This document shows positions 32,930 to 40,226 of a stretch of DNA of 64,000 nucleotides, piece by piece. The stretch spans positions 1 through 64,000 of the forward strand of contig NZ_BNCM01000003.1 of the NCBI RefSeq assembly GCF_014656475.1, written 5' to 3'. This DNA comes from Sinomonas cellulolyticus. GTDB lineage: Bacteria; Actinomycetota; Actinomycetes; Actinomycetales; Micrococcaceae. The number at the start of each line of letters is the position of its first letter. Within the stretch, counting starts at the first letter, position 1. The notes below the pieces were generated by a model. The model did no database searches and was not told where the DNA came from. It was given only the letters and a program-made list of their open reading frames with translations. The position numbers and the translations under genes are program-made.

Positions 32930-33609
32930 AGACCGCCGCCTGCCTGGCATCCGCGCTCAGAGGGGACTCCACGCCGATGCACGCGGAAGCTGGGGTGGAA
33001 ACCCGACTCGGCTTTCCAGGGCTGTGCCCCGAGCATTCGGTCCTGACTGCCTTCCTGATCGACGATTCGGGCAGTGTCATCGGGCCGGCCGGCAACGATC
33101 CTCTCAGTAACCGTTACGCGGAAATCCGCCGGGCAATTACAGCTATCCGACGGTGGTGCCTCTGCGGGAACGAGCACGTCTCGATCATCCATTTCGACAC
33201 GCCGACCTCAGGGTGCCTTGCCCCACGTACTCTCCGCCGAACGTCGACATCCGTGCTGGCCAGAAGCCTGCGCACACCGCCCGATGCCGCAGGGCAGAGC
33301 GTCGCGCTCGGTGCACTATCGGCGCTGGCCACCCACCACACAGCAGTCCCGGACAGCGAGCTGGTCACGGTCATCCTGACTGACTGGGAGCTGTTCGACG
33401 ATCCCAAGGAGCTCGAAGGCGCATTAGCTGGCCTTCCGGGCCAGATCGTCAGCGTTGGGCTCGGCATCGTCAAGCGACCGGCCGTTCTCCCTCCCGGGGC
33501 CCAGTTCATCCCCGTCACTCCGCAGTCGACTCCAGGCACTGTCGCGCAGGCGGTGTTCGATGCGCTCAAAGTTCACCGCATGCCGCTCATCTCAAATCCG
33601 TGGGAATAA
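32926..33609 (+). CDS. Cytoplasmic VWA-domain protein
   Basis: 227 residues. LTAFLIDDSGSVIGPAGND carries the MIDAS motif D-x-S-G-S, followed by NRYAEIRRAITAIRRWC, SIIHFDTP and VTVILTDWELFDDP in the order expected of a von Willebrand factor A fold. No signal peptide. VWA proteins bind partners through the metal site and often act with ATPases, but none is encoded in this cluster. Starts in the stop of the membrane-protein gene, so the three products are probably made together. Confidence 0.7.
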   Translation: MKTAACLASALRGDSTPMHAEAGVETRLGFPGLCPEHSVLTAFLIDDSGSVIGPAGNDPLSNRYAEIRRAITAIRRWCLCGNEHVSIIHFDTPTSGCLAPRTLRRTSTSVLARSLRTPPDAAGQSVALGALSALATHHTAVPDSELVTVILTDWELFDDPKELEGALAGLPGQIVSVGLGIVKRPAVLPPGAQFIPVTPQSTPGTVAQAVFDALKVHRMPLISNPWE

Positions 33610-33778
33610 ATTTCACAACAGCCAGCTAGCCGTCCATGATTCAGCATTGTGAAGATGGCCCGGCGCTCGTGTCCCCCGACGCGTCGCACGACGGGCGCGT
33701 CGTACAAATACCGCCGATCTGCCATTAATCAACTGCAGGACAGCCTGAATCATCGTGCAGTCCAGAAAGGAGATACCC

Positions 33779-34363
33779 ATGACCACACCATCTCGCCAAT
33801 ATGTCGGACCGAAGTTCGCCACCATTCTTGCCGATCCGCCTTGGGACGTTCAGCAGAAGGGCGCGCGCGGCGCAATCCAGAATTACAGCTTGTTGCCGCT
33901 CCAGCGGATCAAGGACATGCCAGTTGCTGATATCGCCGCCGACGATGCCCATCTGTGGCTGTGGGTCACCAACGCCATGCTGCGGGACGGCTATGACGTC
34001 GCTGAAGCATGGGGCTTCACCCCCCGCTCACTCCTGACCTGGGTCAAGCCTCGGTTCACCCTCGGGGTCTACCTCCGGAACGCAACAGAACACGTCATCT
34101 TCGCCACGCGCGGCAAGGCGCCTGTCCTCTACCGCAGCCAGGCCACCTGGGTCTTCGCGCCGCTTCAGGATCACTCACACAAGCCAGAGGAGCAGTTCGC
34201 CATCATCGAGCGCGTCTCCCCCGGGCCGTACCTTGAGCTTTTCGCGCGACGTCGACCACCGACCAGGGCACCGTGGAGCGTCTGGGGTAACGAGGTCGAG
34301 TCCGACATCGTCATTCCCGGCTATCGCGTGCCATCAGACCGACGTCATATGGAGGCGAGCTGA
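33779..34363 (+). CDS. MT-A70-family DNA adenine methyltransferase
   Basis: 194 residues with AGGAGA upstream. ILADPPWDVQ holds the catalytic DPPW (19-22). HLWLWVTNAMLRDGYDVAEA, GFTPRSLLTWVKP and EHVIFATRGKAPVLYRS follow the MT-A70 order, ending in PYLELFARR. Such enzymes methylate N6 of adenine in DNA and are common orphan methylases in mobile elements, where they can mask restriction sites. No cognate nuclease gene adjoins it, and the type I methylase in this element is separate. Confidence 0.85.
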   Translation: MTTPSRQYVGPKFATILADPPWDVQQKGARGAIQNYSLLPLQRIKDMPVADIAADDAHLWLWVTNAMLRDGYDVAEAWGFTPRSLLTWVKPRFTLGVYLRNATEHVIFATRGKAPVLYRSQATWVFAPLQDHSHKPEEQFAIIERVSPGPYLELFARRRPPTRAPWSVWGNEVESDIVIPGYRVPSDRRHMEAS

Positions 34364-34364
34364 C

Positions 34365-34565
34365 ATGGGTGACACGCCACCGCGAAAGAACCCGATCGAG
34401 TGGCTGTGGAACGCGAGCCTCCTCATTATCGGGTCGGTGATCCTACTGACGCTGGCCTGGCAATGGGTCCAACCAATTCTGCCAATTATCGTGGGCGTCG
34501 CCATCATCGGGATCATCATCTGGCTTGTCGTTTCCATCCGACGCGTCCGTCGTGATCACTGGTAA
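34365..34565 (+). CDS. Small two-helix membrane protein
   Basis: 66 residues starting one base after the methyltransferase stop. LWNASLLIIGSVILLTLAWQ and ILPIIVGVAIIGIIIWLVVS form two membrane helices with a basic tail RRVRRDHW inside. Such short proteins often sit beside conjugation genes. Function unknown. Confidence 0.55.
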   Translation: MGDTPPRKNPIEWLWNASLLIIGSVILLTLAWQWVQPILPIIVGVAIIGIIIWLVVSIRRVRRDHW

Positions 34566-34600
34566 TCAGGTGAAACTTGTTGTATTTTCAACAATTCATC

Positions 34601-34629
34601 TTGACGTGATGAGCAAAATCATCAATAAC
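34601..34629 (+). promoter_or_regulatory. Candidate promoter of the TraD-like gene cluster
   Basis: TTGACG, 17-bp spacer, AATAAC in an AT-rich gap, the third member of the TTGAYK-17-MATAAC group. It lies ~60 bases before the start at 34,688. Confidence 0.5.
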
Positions 34630-34687
34630 TATCCTTGCGATTTGATGATTTCATGCATCAGTCGGAATTTGTAGAAAGGAGGCCAAT

Positions 34688-34876
34688 ATGGGCACCCGAA
34701 ATCGGACACCGCGCCGCAGTGCAGGAAGACCAGAACTGCACGTTGTGGCCACCGCTGTGCTGCGCGAGCAGCCAGACATCCCGCGCCTCATACGCCTCCT
34801 CCTCGAGTTCGCCCGACAGCACGAGCTTGACCGGAAGTCCCCTAAGCAGCGGGAGGCGACAGATGAGCAAAGCTAG
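34688..34876 (+). CDS. Small basic protein of unknown function
   Basis: 62 residues with an excellent ribosome-binding site (AAAGGAGG, 7 bases before ATG). Charged sequence with one helix PRLIRLLLEFARQHELDR. Its 3' end overlaps the TraD-like gene by 14 bases, so it is probably co-translated. No family recognised. Confidence 0.5.
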   Translation: MGTRNRTPRRSAGRPELHVVATAVLREQPDIPRLIRLLLEFARQHELDRKSPKQREATDEQS

Positions 34877-37016
34877 CCTCGAGTTCCACTCCCTCTACTT
34901 GGCCCGTCCGTTTGACTTCAGCGCCGTCCTGGACACGATTCGGGTCATCGCAACGAGCAGTGAGGTCAAGCCGATCGCGTTCGAGTTCTATGTCGACCGG
35001 AACGGTACCCGGTATCACCTCGGGTGCCGTCCCAGCGATCTTCCTCGCCTCCGGCGGGCACTTGAGGATCACCTACCCGGCAGCGTCGTTCATGCGCTGT
35101 CCGCGCCTCGGCTCTCGCCCGATCGGGCTCGCCGTGTCGACATCCGCCCGGCTTCATTGATGCTCTCAACTGATCGCACGGAAGCCTTCACCCTCGCCCT
35201 CCTGTCCAGCGCGAACCGCCGTTTCGGAGACGGCGAGTCGGTCGTGCTACAGGTCGTGCTTGGGGCCAGGCGCCCTGCCCGCATCCTCCCGGCACAGCTC
35301 GCGAGCACGCAGTCGTCAATCCTGGACGCCCTTGTCGGCACACCGAGCAAGGTCACCGCATCAGAACGACGCAGCCGTGAGGCAAAGGCGGGTGAGCCCG
35401 GCTTCGTCGCGTCGATCAGAATTGGAGTCTCCTCACCGGTCGCGCCTCGCCGTCAACAGCTCGGTAATGACGTGCTGTCGGCCCTGCGCCAGCTCGAGCA
35501 ACCTGGACACCGCATCTCGCTTGGGCCGGCCTCGGCACGTGACGTCTTCGCGGGGCGGATGCCGCGTACGGCCCTCGTGCCTCTCAGTAGCAGCGAGGTG
35601 GCCGCACTCCTCGCTTGGCCTGCCGGAGAGCCCGACTTCCCGGCTGTGGCTCCGCTCCATCCGCGCCTCTGCCGAGCCAGTCCCGCCCTCGGGGCAGAGC
35701 GGGCCTTCGCAGTGTCGGCTGTCCCAGGCGACACTCGTCGGATCGGAATTCGGGCCCAGGACGCATTGCTCCACTCGATCTTCTATGGCCCGACCGGAAG
35801 CGGCAAAAGCACCGCCCTCGAGGCACTCATCGCCTCGGATCTCAAGGCTGGTCGGCCGGTCGTTGTACTCGACCCCAAAGCCCAACTCGCCCTCGGCAGG
35901 ATCACCCGTCTGATCCCTAAAGCCCGGCTCGATGATGTCGTCATCCTCGACGCCGCCGACGCACGTCCGGTTGGCTTCAACCCGCTTGCGCCCAGCCCAG
36001 GCCGGGATCCCGACGTCATTGTCGACGGTATCCTGGCGGTCTTCAAGGCGATCTTCGCCGAAGGCTGGGGCCCACGCACCGAGGACATCTACTCTGCAAC
36101 CTTGCGCACCCTGGCCCGAACCAGCACCGCCGACGATCCTGCAACGCTCATCGACATCACGCGGCTGCTGACCGATCCGACCTACCGACGAGTTCGCACG
36201 GCAAAGGTCGTCAACGATCCCGGCCTCGCTGGCTTTTGGGCGTGGTACGAAGAACTCTCCCCGGGAGGGCAGTCGGCGGCCATCGCTCCGCCGATGAACA
36301 AGCTGCGGCAGTTGCTCCTGCGACCCGCACTCGTGCGGATGCTGGGGCAACCGCATCCTGCCTTCCATCTCCGGGACGTCTTCCGTCAGAACAAGATCGT
36401 GCTCGTGCCCCTCAATGAAGGCCTGATCGGCGAAGGCACCGCATCACTGCTCGGAAGCCTCGTGGTAGCCGAGCTCTGGCAGGCCACCCAAGAACGCGCC
36501 CGCGAGCGCCAGCCAATGGATCGCCCCGGCATGGTGTTCGTCGATGAAGCCCACCGCTTCCTCCATCTGCCCGTATCCCTTGCCGATGCGCTCAATCAGA
36601 GCAGGTCGCTCGGTGTCGGCTGGCATCTCGCTACGCAGTATCCAAGCCAGTTCCCGACCGAGATCCGCGATGCCGTGGCGACGAACGCCCGCAACAAGAT
36701 CGTCTACAAGCAGGAGCGAAAAGACGCGAAGTACTTTGCCGACCTTGCGGGGTCGCTGACCGTCGAGGACTTCACGGCTCTCGAGCGCCACCAGGTGTAC
36801 GCAAACCTCGCGTCGAACGGCGCGCCGACGGGCTGGGCCTCTCTCGCCACCCTCGGCCCTCAGACGGAGATCTCGACCAGCCAAGCGGTCATCAGCCGGA
36901 GCCGCGAGCTGTACGCCGCCACTCAGCGAGAACGCGCTCCGCAGGACGAGGAGCGCATCGAGGCTGCCGTGCCGCCTGCGGCACCAATCGGACGCAAACG
37001 GAGGGTCCAACCATGA
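34863..37016 (+). CDS. TraD/VirD4-like conjugative DNA-transfer ATPase
   Basis: 717 residues from ATG 34,863. Walker A FYGPTGSGKSTALEALI (P-loop 309-317), VVVLDPKAQLALG, Walker B MVFVDEAHRFLHLP, and GWHLATQYPSQFPTEIRDAV near the C-terminus fit the hexameric VirD4/TraD/HerA group. The ~300-residue N-terminal region is specific to actinobacterial integrative elements and has no obvious membrane helix. Coupling ATPases pump DNA to the transfer channel. No relaxase or mating-pair gene was recognised, so transfer probably needs helper functions or an FtsK-like mechanism. Coupled by ATGA to the next ORF. Confidence 0.75.
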   Translation: MSKASLEFHSLYLARPFDFSAVLDTIRVIATSSEVKPIAFEFYVDRNGTRYHLGCRPSDLPRLRRALEDHLPGSVVHALSAPRLSPDRARRVDIRPASLMLSTDRTEAFTLALLSSANRRFGDGESVVLQVVLGARRPARILPAQLASTQSSILDALVGTPSKVTASERRSREAKAGEPGFVASIRIGVSSPVAPRRQQLGNDVLSALRQLEQPGHRISLGPASARDVFAGRMPRTALVPLSSSEVAALLAWPAGEPDFPAVAPLHPRLCRASPALGAERAFAVSAVPGDTRRIGIRAQDALLHSIFYGPTGSGKSTALEALIASDLKAGRPVVVLDPKAQLALGRITRLIPKARLDDVVILDAADARPVGFNPLAPSPGRDPDVIVDGILAVFKAIFAEGWGPRTEDIYSATLRTLARTSTADDPATLIDITRLLTDPTYRRVRTAKVVNDPGLAGFWAWYEELSPGGQSAAIAPPMNKLRQLLLRPALVRMLGQPHPAFHLRDVFRQNKIVLVPLNEGLIGEGTASLLGSLVVAELWQATQERARERQPMDRPGMVFVDEAHRFLHLPVSLADALNQSRSLGVGWHLATQYPSQFPTEIRDAVATNARNKIVYKQERKDAKYFADLAGSLTVEDFTALERHQVYANLASNGAPTGWASLATLGPQTEISTSQAVISRSRELYAATQRERAPQDEERIEAAVPPAAPIGRKRRVQP

Positions 37017-37192
37017 GTGCCGCAACTCCCCGACGGCGTCGTCTCACCCATCCTGTCGCCCATCGTGCCGAAGTGCCCACAGCACCCAAAGGTGGCCGCG
37101 TTCCCGGGCAGCCTGACCCCATGGCGGAAGAGACTGATGCCCCTTTGGGCCATCTTCTCCCTATCATGCCCGTGCAGGGGGTCCAGCCATGA
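37013..37192 (+). CDS. 59-residue coupled ORF between transfer and replication genes
   Basis: Begins in the stop codon of the TraD-like gene and ends in the start of the replication-relaxation gene, with ATGA overlaps at both ends. This strongly supports translation. Product MSAATPRRRRLTHPVAHRAE ... PLGHLLPIMPVQGVQP is basic at the N-terminus and Pro-rich, probably unstructured. No family recognised. Confidence 0.5.
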   Translation: MSAATPRRRRLTHPVAHRAEVPTAPKGGRVPGQPDPMAEETDAPLGHLLPIMPVQGVQP

Positions 37193-37992
37193 ATGCCCGT
37201 GAGCTGCGCCAGCTCCAAAGTCGTCTAGCGGAACGAGATCGGGCCATCCTCGCGGCCCTCTACGAATACCGCATCCTCTCGACCGATCAGATTCGACGCC
37301 TCTTCTTCGCGACCGGCCACACCACAGCGACAGCAGCACTGAGGGCTACCACCCGGGTTATGTCTCGGCTCGAAAGCCTCCGGCTGATTATCAAGGTGAA
37401 GGGCCGCGTGGGCGGCGTGCAACGTGGATCGGCCGGCCTTATCTACTACCTCGCGAGCGGCGGGGAGACCCTCGTCCGTACCGAGCGGGGCCTCACCAAA
37501 CGTCGTCGCTTCGTGGAACCGACGCTGACCTTTGCCGCCCACACCCTGGCCGTCGCGGAGTTGGCCGTCCAGCTGCACGAAGCACAGGAAGAACAGCACA
37601 CTGAGGTCATCGCGCTCGAAACCGAGCCGACCTGCTGGCGCACGTTCGCAGGCCCCCACGGCGCGACCGTGCACCTCCGACCAGACCTCTTCCTCAGGAC
37701 AGTCTCCGGCGACTTCGAGGACAGTTGGTTCGTCGAGGCCGACCGCGCAACTGAAAGCCTCAAAGCCATTCTCCGCAAGGCCAGCATCTACCAGCGATAT
37801 GCGGCCTCGGGAACGCATCAGGCCGAGCACGGAGTCTTCCCGGCGATCGTCTGGGTGACATCAAGCATCGAACGCCGCGACGCCATCGCGCGCGTCGTGG
37901 CAGCGGACTCCAGGCTCTCGCCCGAGCTGTTCCGCACGACCACTAGCGAGGACTTCATGGCCCTCATCCTGGCGGGCGGTGCACCACCGTAA
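37189..37992 (+). CDS. Replication-relaxation family protein
   Basis: 267 residues. N-terminal winged helix (RDRAILAALYEYRILSTDQI, RRLFF, RVMSRLESLRLIIKVKG) followed by an alpha/beta domain with LRPDLFLRTVSGDFEDSWFV, EADRATESLKAILRKASIYQ and IVWVTSS, the nuclease-like layout (D ... ExD) of the replication-relaxation family. These proteins are found on actinobacterial plasmids and integrative elements and are thought to act at the origin or in DNA relaxation. It may be the missing initiator/relaxase-type function of this element. Translationally coupled to the ORF upstream. Confidence 0.8.
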   Translation: MNARELRQLQSRLAERDRAILAALYEYRILSTDQIRRLFFATGHTTATAALRATTRVMSRLESLRLIIKVKGRVGGVQRGSAGLIYYLASGGETLVRTERGLTKRRRFVEPTLTFAAHTLAVAELAVQLHEAQEEQHTEVIALETEPTCWRTFAGPHGATVHLRPDLFLRTVSGDFEDSWFVEADRATESLKAILRKASIYQRYAASGTHQAEHGVFPAIVWVTSSIERRDAIARVVAADSRLSPELFRTTTSEDFMALILAGGAPP

Positions 37993-38037
37993 GGGTGCTT
38001 AGCCCGCTGCGCTCATCAGAAAACGAAAGGAGGTCTC

Positions 38038-38376
38038 ATGATTCAGTACATCGAAACAACTATCAGCGCGTCCCCGCGCAATGCCCTGCGGATCCGGCGG
38101 CTCGACACGCGCGTCCGACTCGCCAAACTCACCGGAAAGCAAGTGTCCACATCGGTCGCCCGGGTCCTTGCCGCCGCGCTTCACTCAGGAATCGACTCAC
38201 AGCTCTGCCGCTTCGCCGCAACCGGCAAGCTGCGGCCCACACTCGCAGTCACTGAACTCCAGCACGGCTATGTACCCGTCGAGCTGCGCGACTGGCGCGA
38301 TCTCTTGGACCAGTACCTACAAGCACGGATCGCCCGCGAGGAGCTGGCCTCCGCAGAAAGGAGGGGTGTCAGATGA
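38038..38376 (+). CDS. Hypothetical protein
   Basis: 112 residues with AAAGGAGG upstream. RNALRIRRLDTRVRLAKLTG, VARVLAAALHSGIDSQLCRF and a C-terminal helix LRDWRDLLDQYLQARIAREE suggest a small helical DNA- or protein-binding protein. It overlaps the next gene by 4 bases. Family not recognised. Confidence 0.55.
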   Translation: MIQYIETTISASPRNALRIRRLDTRVRLAKLTGKQVSTSVARVLAAALHSGIDSQLCRFAATGKLRPTLAVTELQHGYVPVELRDWRDLLDQYLQARIAREELASAERRGVR

Positions 38377-38882
38377 ACCACGAACTAGGCAATGAAAACG
38401 TACCGGGAGACATCCAACCCGAAACGGACGCTGACCAACGACCGGGGTTGTCTGACATCCAGCACGACGAAGACGGCTTCTCAGCCACCTTCGTCCGCGA
38501 TCCGCGCCAAGGTCTGTACCTCAAGGTCCAAGCCGAGACACCTGCGGAAGAAATCCAGACGGCGTTGGCCCGCGCAAGCGACCTGTTCCAGAAGCATGGC
38601 AGGCCCTTCGCCGCGTTCATGAAACTGCCGGACATCCTGGCAACCGACCCAAACCTTGAAGAGGTGTTCCTCGAGTCCTACGCCGGTGAATTCGACAGCT
38701 GGGACGAGATCGTCGACCGGTGGCTCGTGGTGCACGACTGGGAGGCAGCCCTTCGCGGCTTCGCCGCACAATACGGGATGGAAGAGTTCGTAAGGATCGA
38801 CCGCGACCTGCTCAAATCCCGGATCAGGGAAGTCTGGGACATCGTGCCCGACGGAGCGCTCCTCTATGCTTTCAACAAATAA
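38373..38882 (+). CDS. ArdA-like protein (possible antirestriction)
   Basis: 169 residues, acidic. The pattern VFLESYAGEFDSWDEIVDRW ... FVRIDRDLLKSRIREVWDIV ... LLYAFNK resembles the C-terminal ArdA layout (F-E-x-Y-x-G-x-x-D-S ... I-D ... D-x-x-x-DG-x-Y-x-F). ArdA proteins mimic DNA and block type I restriction enzymes during element entry. The first ~90 residues do not look like full ArdA, so it may be a divergent or C-terminal-only form. Its presence in an element that itself carries a type I system is notable. Confidence 0.4.
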   Translation: MNHELGNENVPGDIQPETDADQRPGLSDIQHDEDGFSATFVRDPRQGLYLKVQAETPAEEIQTALARASDLFQKHGRPFAAFMKLPDILATDPNLEEVFLESYAGEFDSWDEIVDRWLVVHDWEAALRGFAAQYGMEEFVRIDRDLLKSRIREVWDIVPDGALLYAFNK

Positions 38883-39013
38883 CCTCCCCGCTTCCATGTC
38901 CCTGTTTGGTAGCGAAACCCCCGTTGCGAATAAAAATAGGTTGCGGAATTGTCAACAATTGATGCTTTTCACGCTCGAACACGGTAAAATGTGGACACGA
39001 ACGGAGAAGCAAA

Positions 39014-39406
39014 ATGGACGATCTACATCAAATAGAACTAGCCGAATACCTCGCCCGACGGCGAAAGTACCTGAAACTGAGTGTCCGAGGATTGGCTCGC
39101 AAGGCCGGGATGGATATGGCGACGTTCAGCCGCCTCGAGAACTGCCAGCTGCGCAACCCGAGGGTCGAGACATTGCGCTCCCTCGCAACAGCGCTGGAGG
39201 TGCCGTTCTTCGACCTGCTGACAGTGGCAGGTTTCCAGACGCCATTCGACCTCGACGCCGCCACCCGACCGATCTGGGCGAAGCTCTCGGCCCTCCCGGT
39301 CGAAGCCAGCGCGGACGCCGATGCATACCTACAAAGGCTCATCGACCAGCATCGGATCGATCTCGACGGGCCGACTATCGATCCGCAGGACTTGGACCTG
39401 CGCTAA
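39014..39406 (+). CDS. XRE-family transcriptional regulator
   Basis: 130 residues. ELAEYLARRRKYLKLSVRGL, ARKAGMDMATFSRLENCQLR, NPRVETLRSLATALEVPFFD is a lambda-repressor-type HTH in residues 7-67. The C-terminal half has no recognised domain. The upstream gap (38,883-39,013) has AT-rich dyads but no clear promoter hexamers. It precedes the ImmA-like/excisionase gene, the classical partner order for a repressor and its antirepressor protease in integrative elements. Likely controls excision. Confidence 0.8.
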   Translation: MDDLHQIELAEYLARRRKYLKLSVRGLARKAGMDMATFSRLENCQLRNPRVETLRSLATALEVPFFDLLTVAGFQTPFDLDAATRPIWAKLSALPVEASADADAYLQRLIDQHRIDLDGPTIDPQDLDLR

Positions 39407-39437
39407 GAGCCGCAGCGGAGGAGAAGGGAGCGATGGA

Positions 39438-40226
39438 ATGCCACTAGCCAACACAGGAACCACAGCCGCCCCACTCGCTTCTTCCCACACACTCGAGGCG
39501 CTCCGCGCCATCCAACCTAAACGGCGCGGCCACCATGCACTTCTCATGGCCGCGCGACAGCAAGCGGCTCTCCTTCGAAAGTGGCAGCCGCAGGACGCCG
39601 AGCGCTTCGACCTGGCCGCGCTCTCAGCCATATCGAGTCTCAACTTCCGCCACGAGACCGACATGCCGGTTCCCGCCACTGGCTACCGGACGATCGAGCA
39701 CTCGGTGCAAGGCGAGAGCTGGCACATCGCGATCAACACCGACATCGAGGAGCCAGTTCAACGCTTCATGACCCTGCACATCCTCAAGCACATCATCGAC
39801 GACCCTGTTGCCGATTCCCTCTACGAGGGAACGCGGGCAACCACCGCGGCTGTTCGTGATGCAATGGCAGACCGCTTTGCCGACGAGGTCCTCGCGCCTG
39901 AGGAGCTCATAGAGTCTGCCGAATGCATGGCACTTTCGCCCGGTGAGCTTGCGGCCCGATTCAAGGCACCACTCGACACGATCCAGCGCCAACTGGCTGC
40001 TGCTCGCCTGGACACGAGCGAACCGGTGACGGACCCGACGCCTGGCGGTCTCCTCACGGTCACTGAGGTGTGCTCGCGCCTCCGGATCAGCCGGTGGACG
40101 GTCTACGAGCTGATCAAGAGCAAGGCGCTTCGGCCCATTCACATCCGGACCCGGACCCTGTTCGCCGCGGAAGAGCTCGAGCGCTACCTCTCGACCCTGC
40201 AAGACGCTGGAGGCCACCATGGCTAA
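39438..40226 (+). CDS. Fusion: degenerate ImmA/IrrE-like domain plus excisionase-type HTH
   Basis: 262 residues from ATG 39,438 with GGGAG upstream. Residues ~30-190 follow the ImmA/IrrE pattern: GYRTIEHSVQGESWHIAINT, EPVQRFMTLHILKHIIDD, AMADRFADEVLAPEELI. The zinc motif HExxH, expected in the helix before the D-rich turn, reads HILKH, so the catalytic Glu is replaced. Residues ~203-258 are an HTH-17/excisionase domain: LLTVTEVCSRLRISRWTVYE, LIKSKALRPIHIRTRTLFAA. Its end overlaps the integrase gene by 8 bases. It probably directs excision by the integrase, with the ImmA-like half sensing a signal or binding the XRE repressor. Confidence 0.65.
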   Translation: MPLANTGTTAAPLASSHTLEALRAIQPKRRGHHALLMAARQQAALLRKWQPQDAERFDLAALSAISSLNFRHETDMPVPATGYRTIEHSVQGESWHIAINTDIEEPVQRFMTLHILKHIIDDPVADSLYEGTRATTAAVRDAMADRFADEVLAPEELIESAECMALSPGELAARFKAPLDTIQRQLAAARLDTSEPVTDPTPGGLLTVTEVCSRLRISRWTVYELIKSKALRPIHIRTRTLFAAEELERYLSTLQDAGGHHG

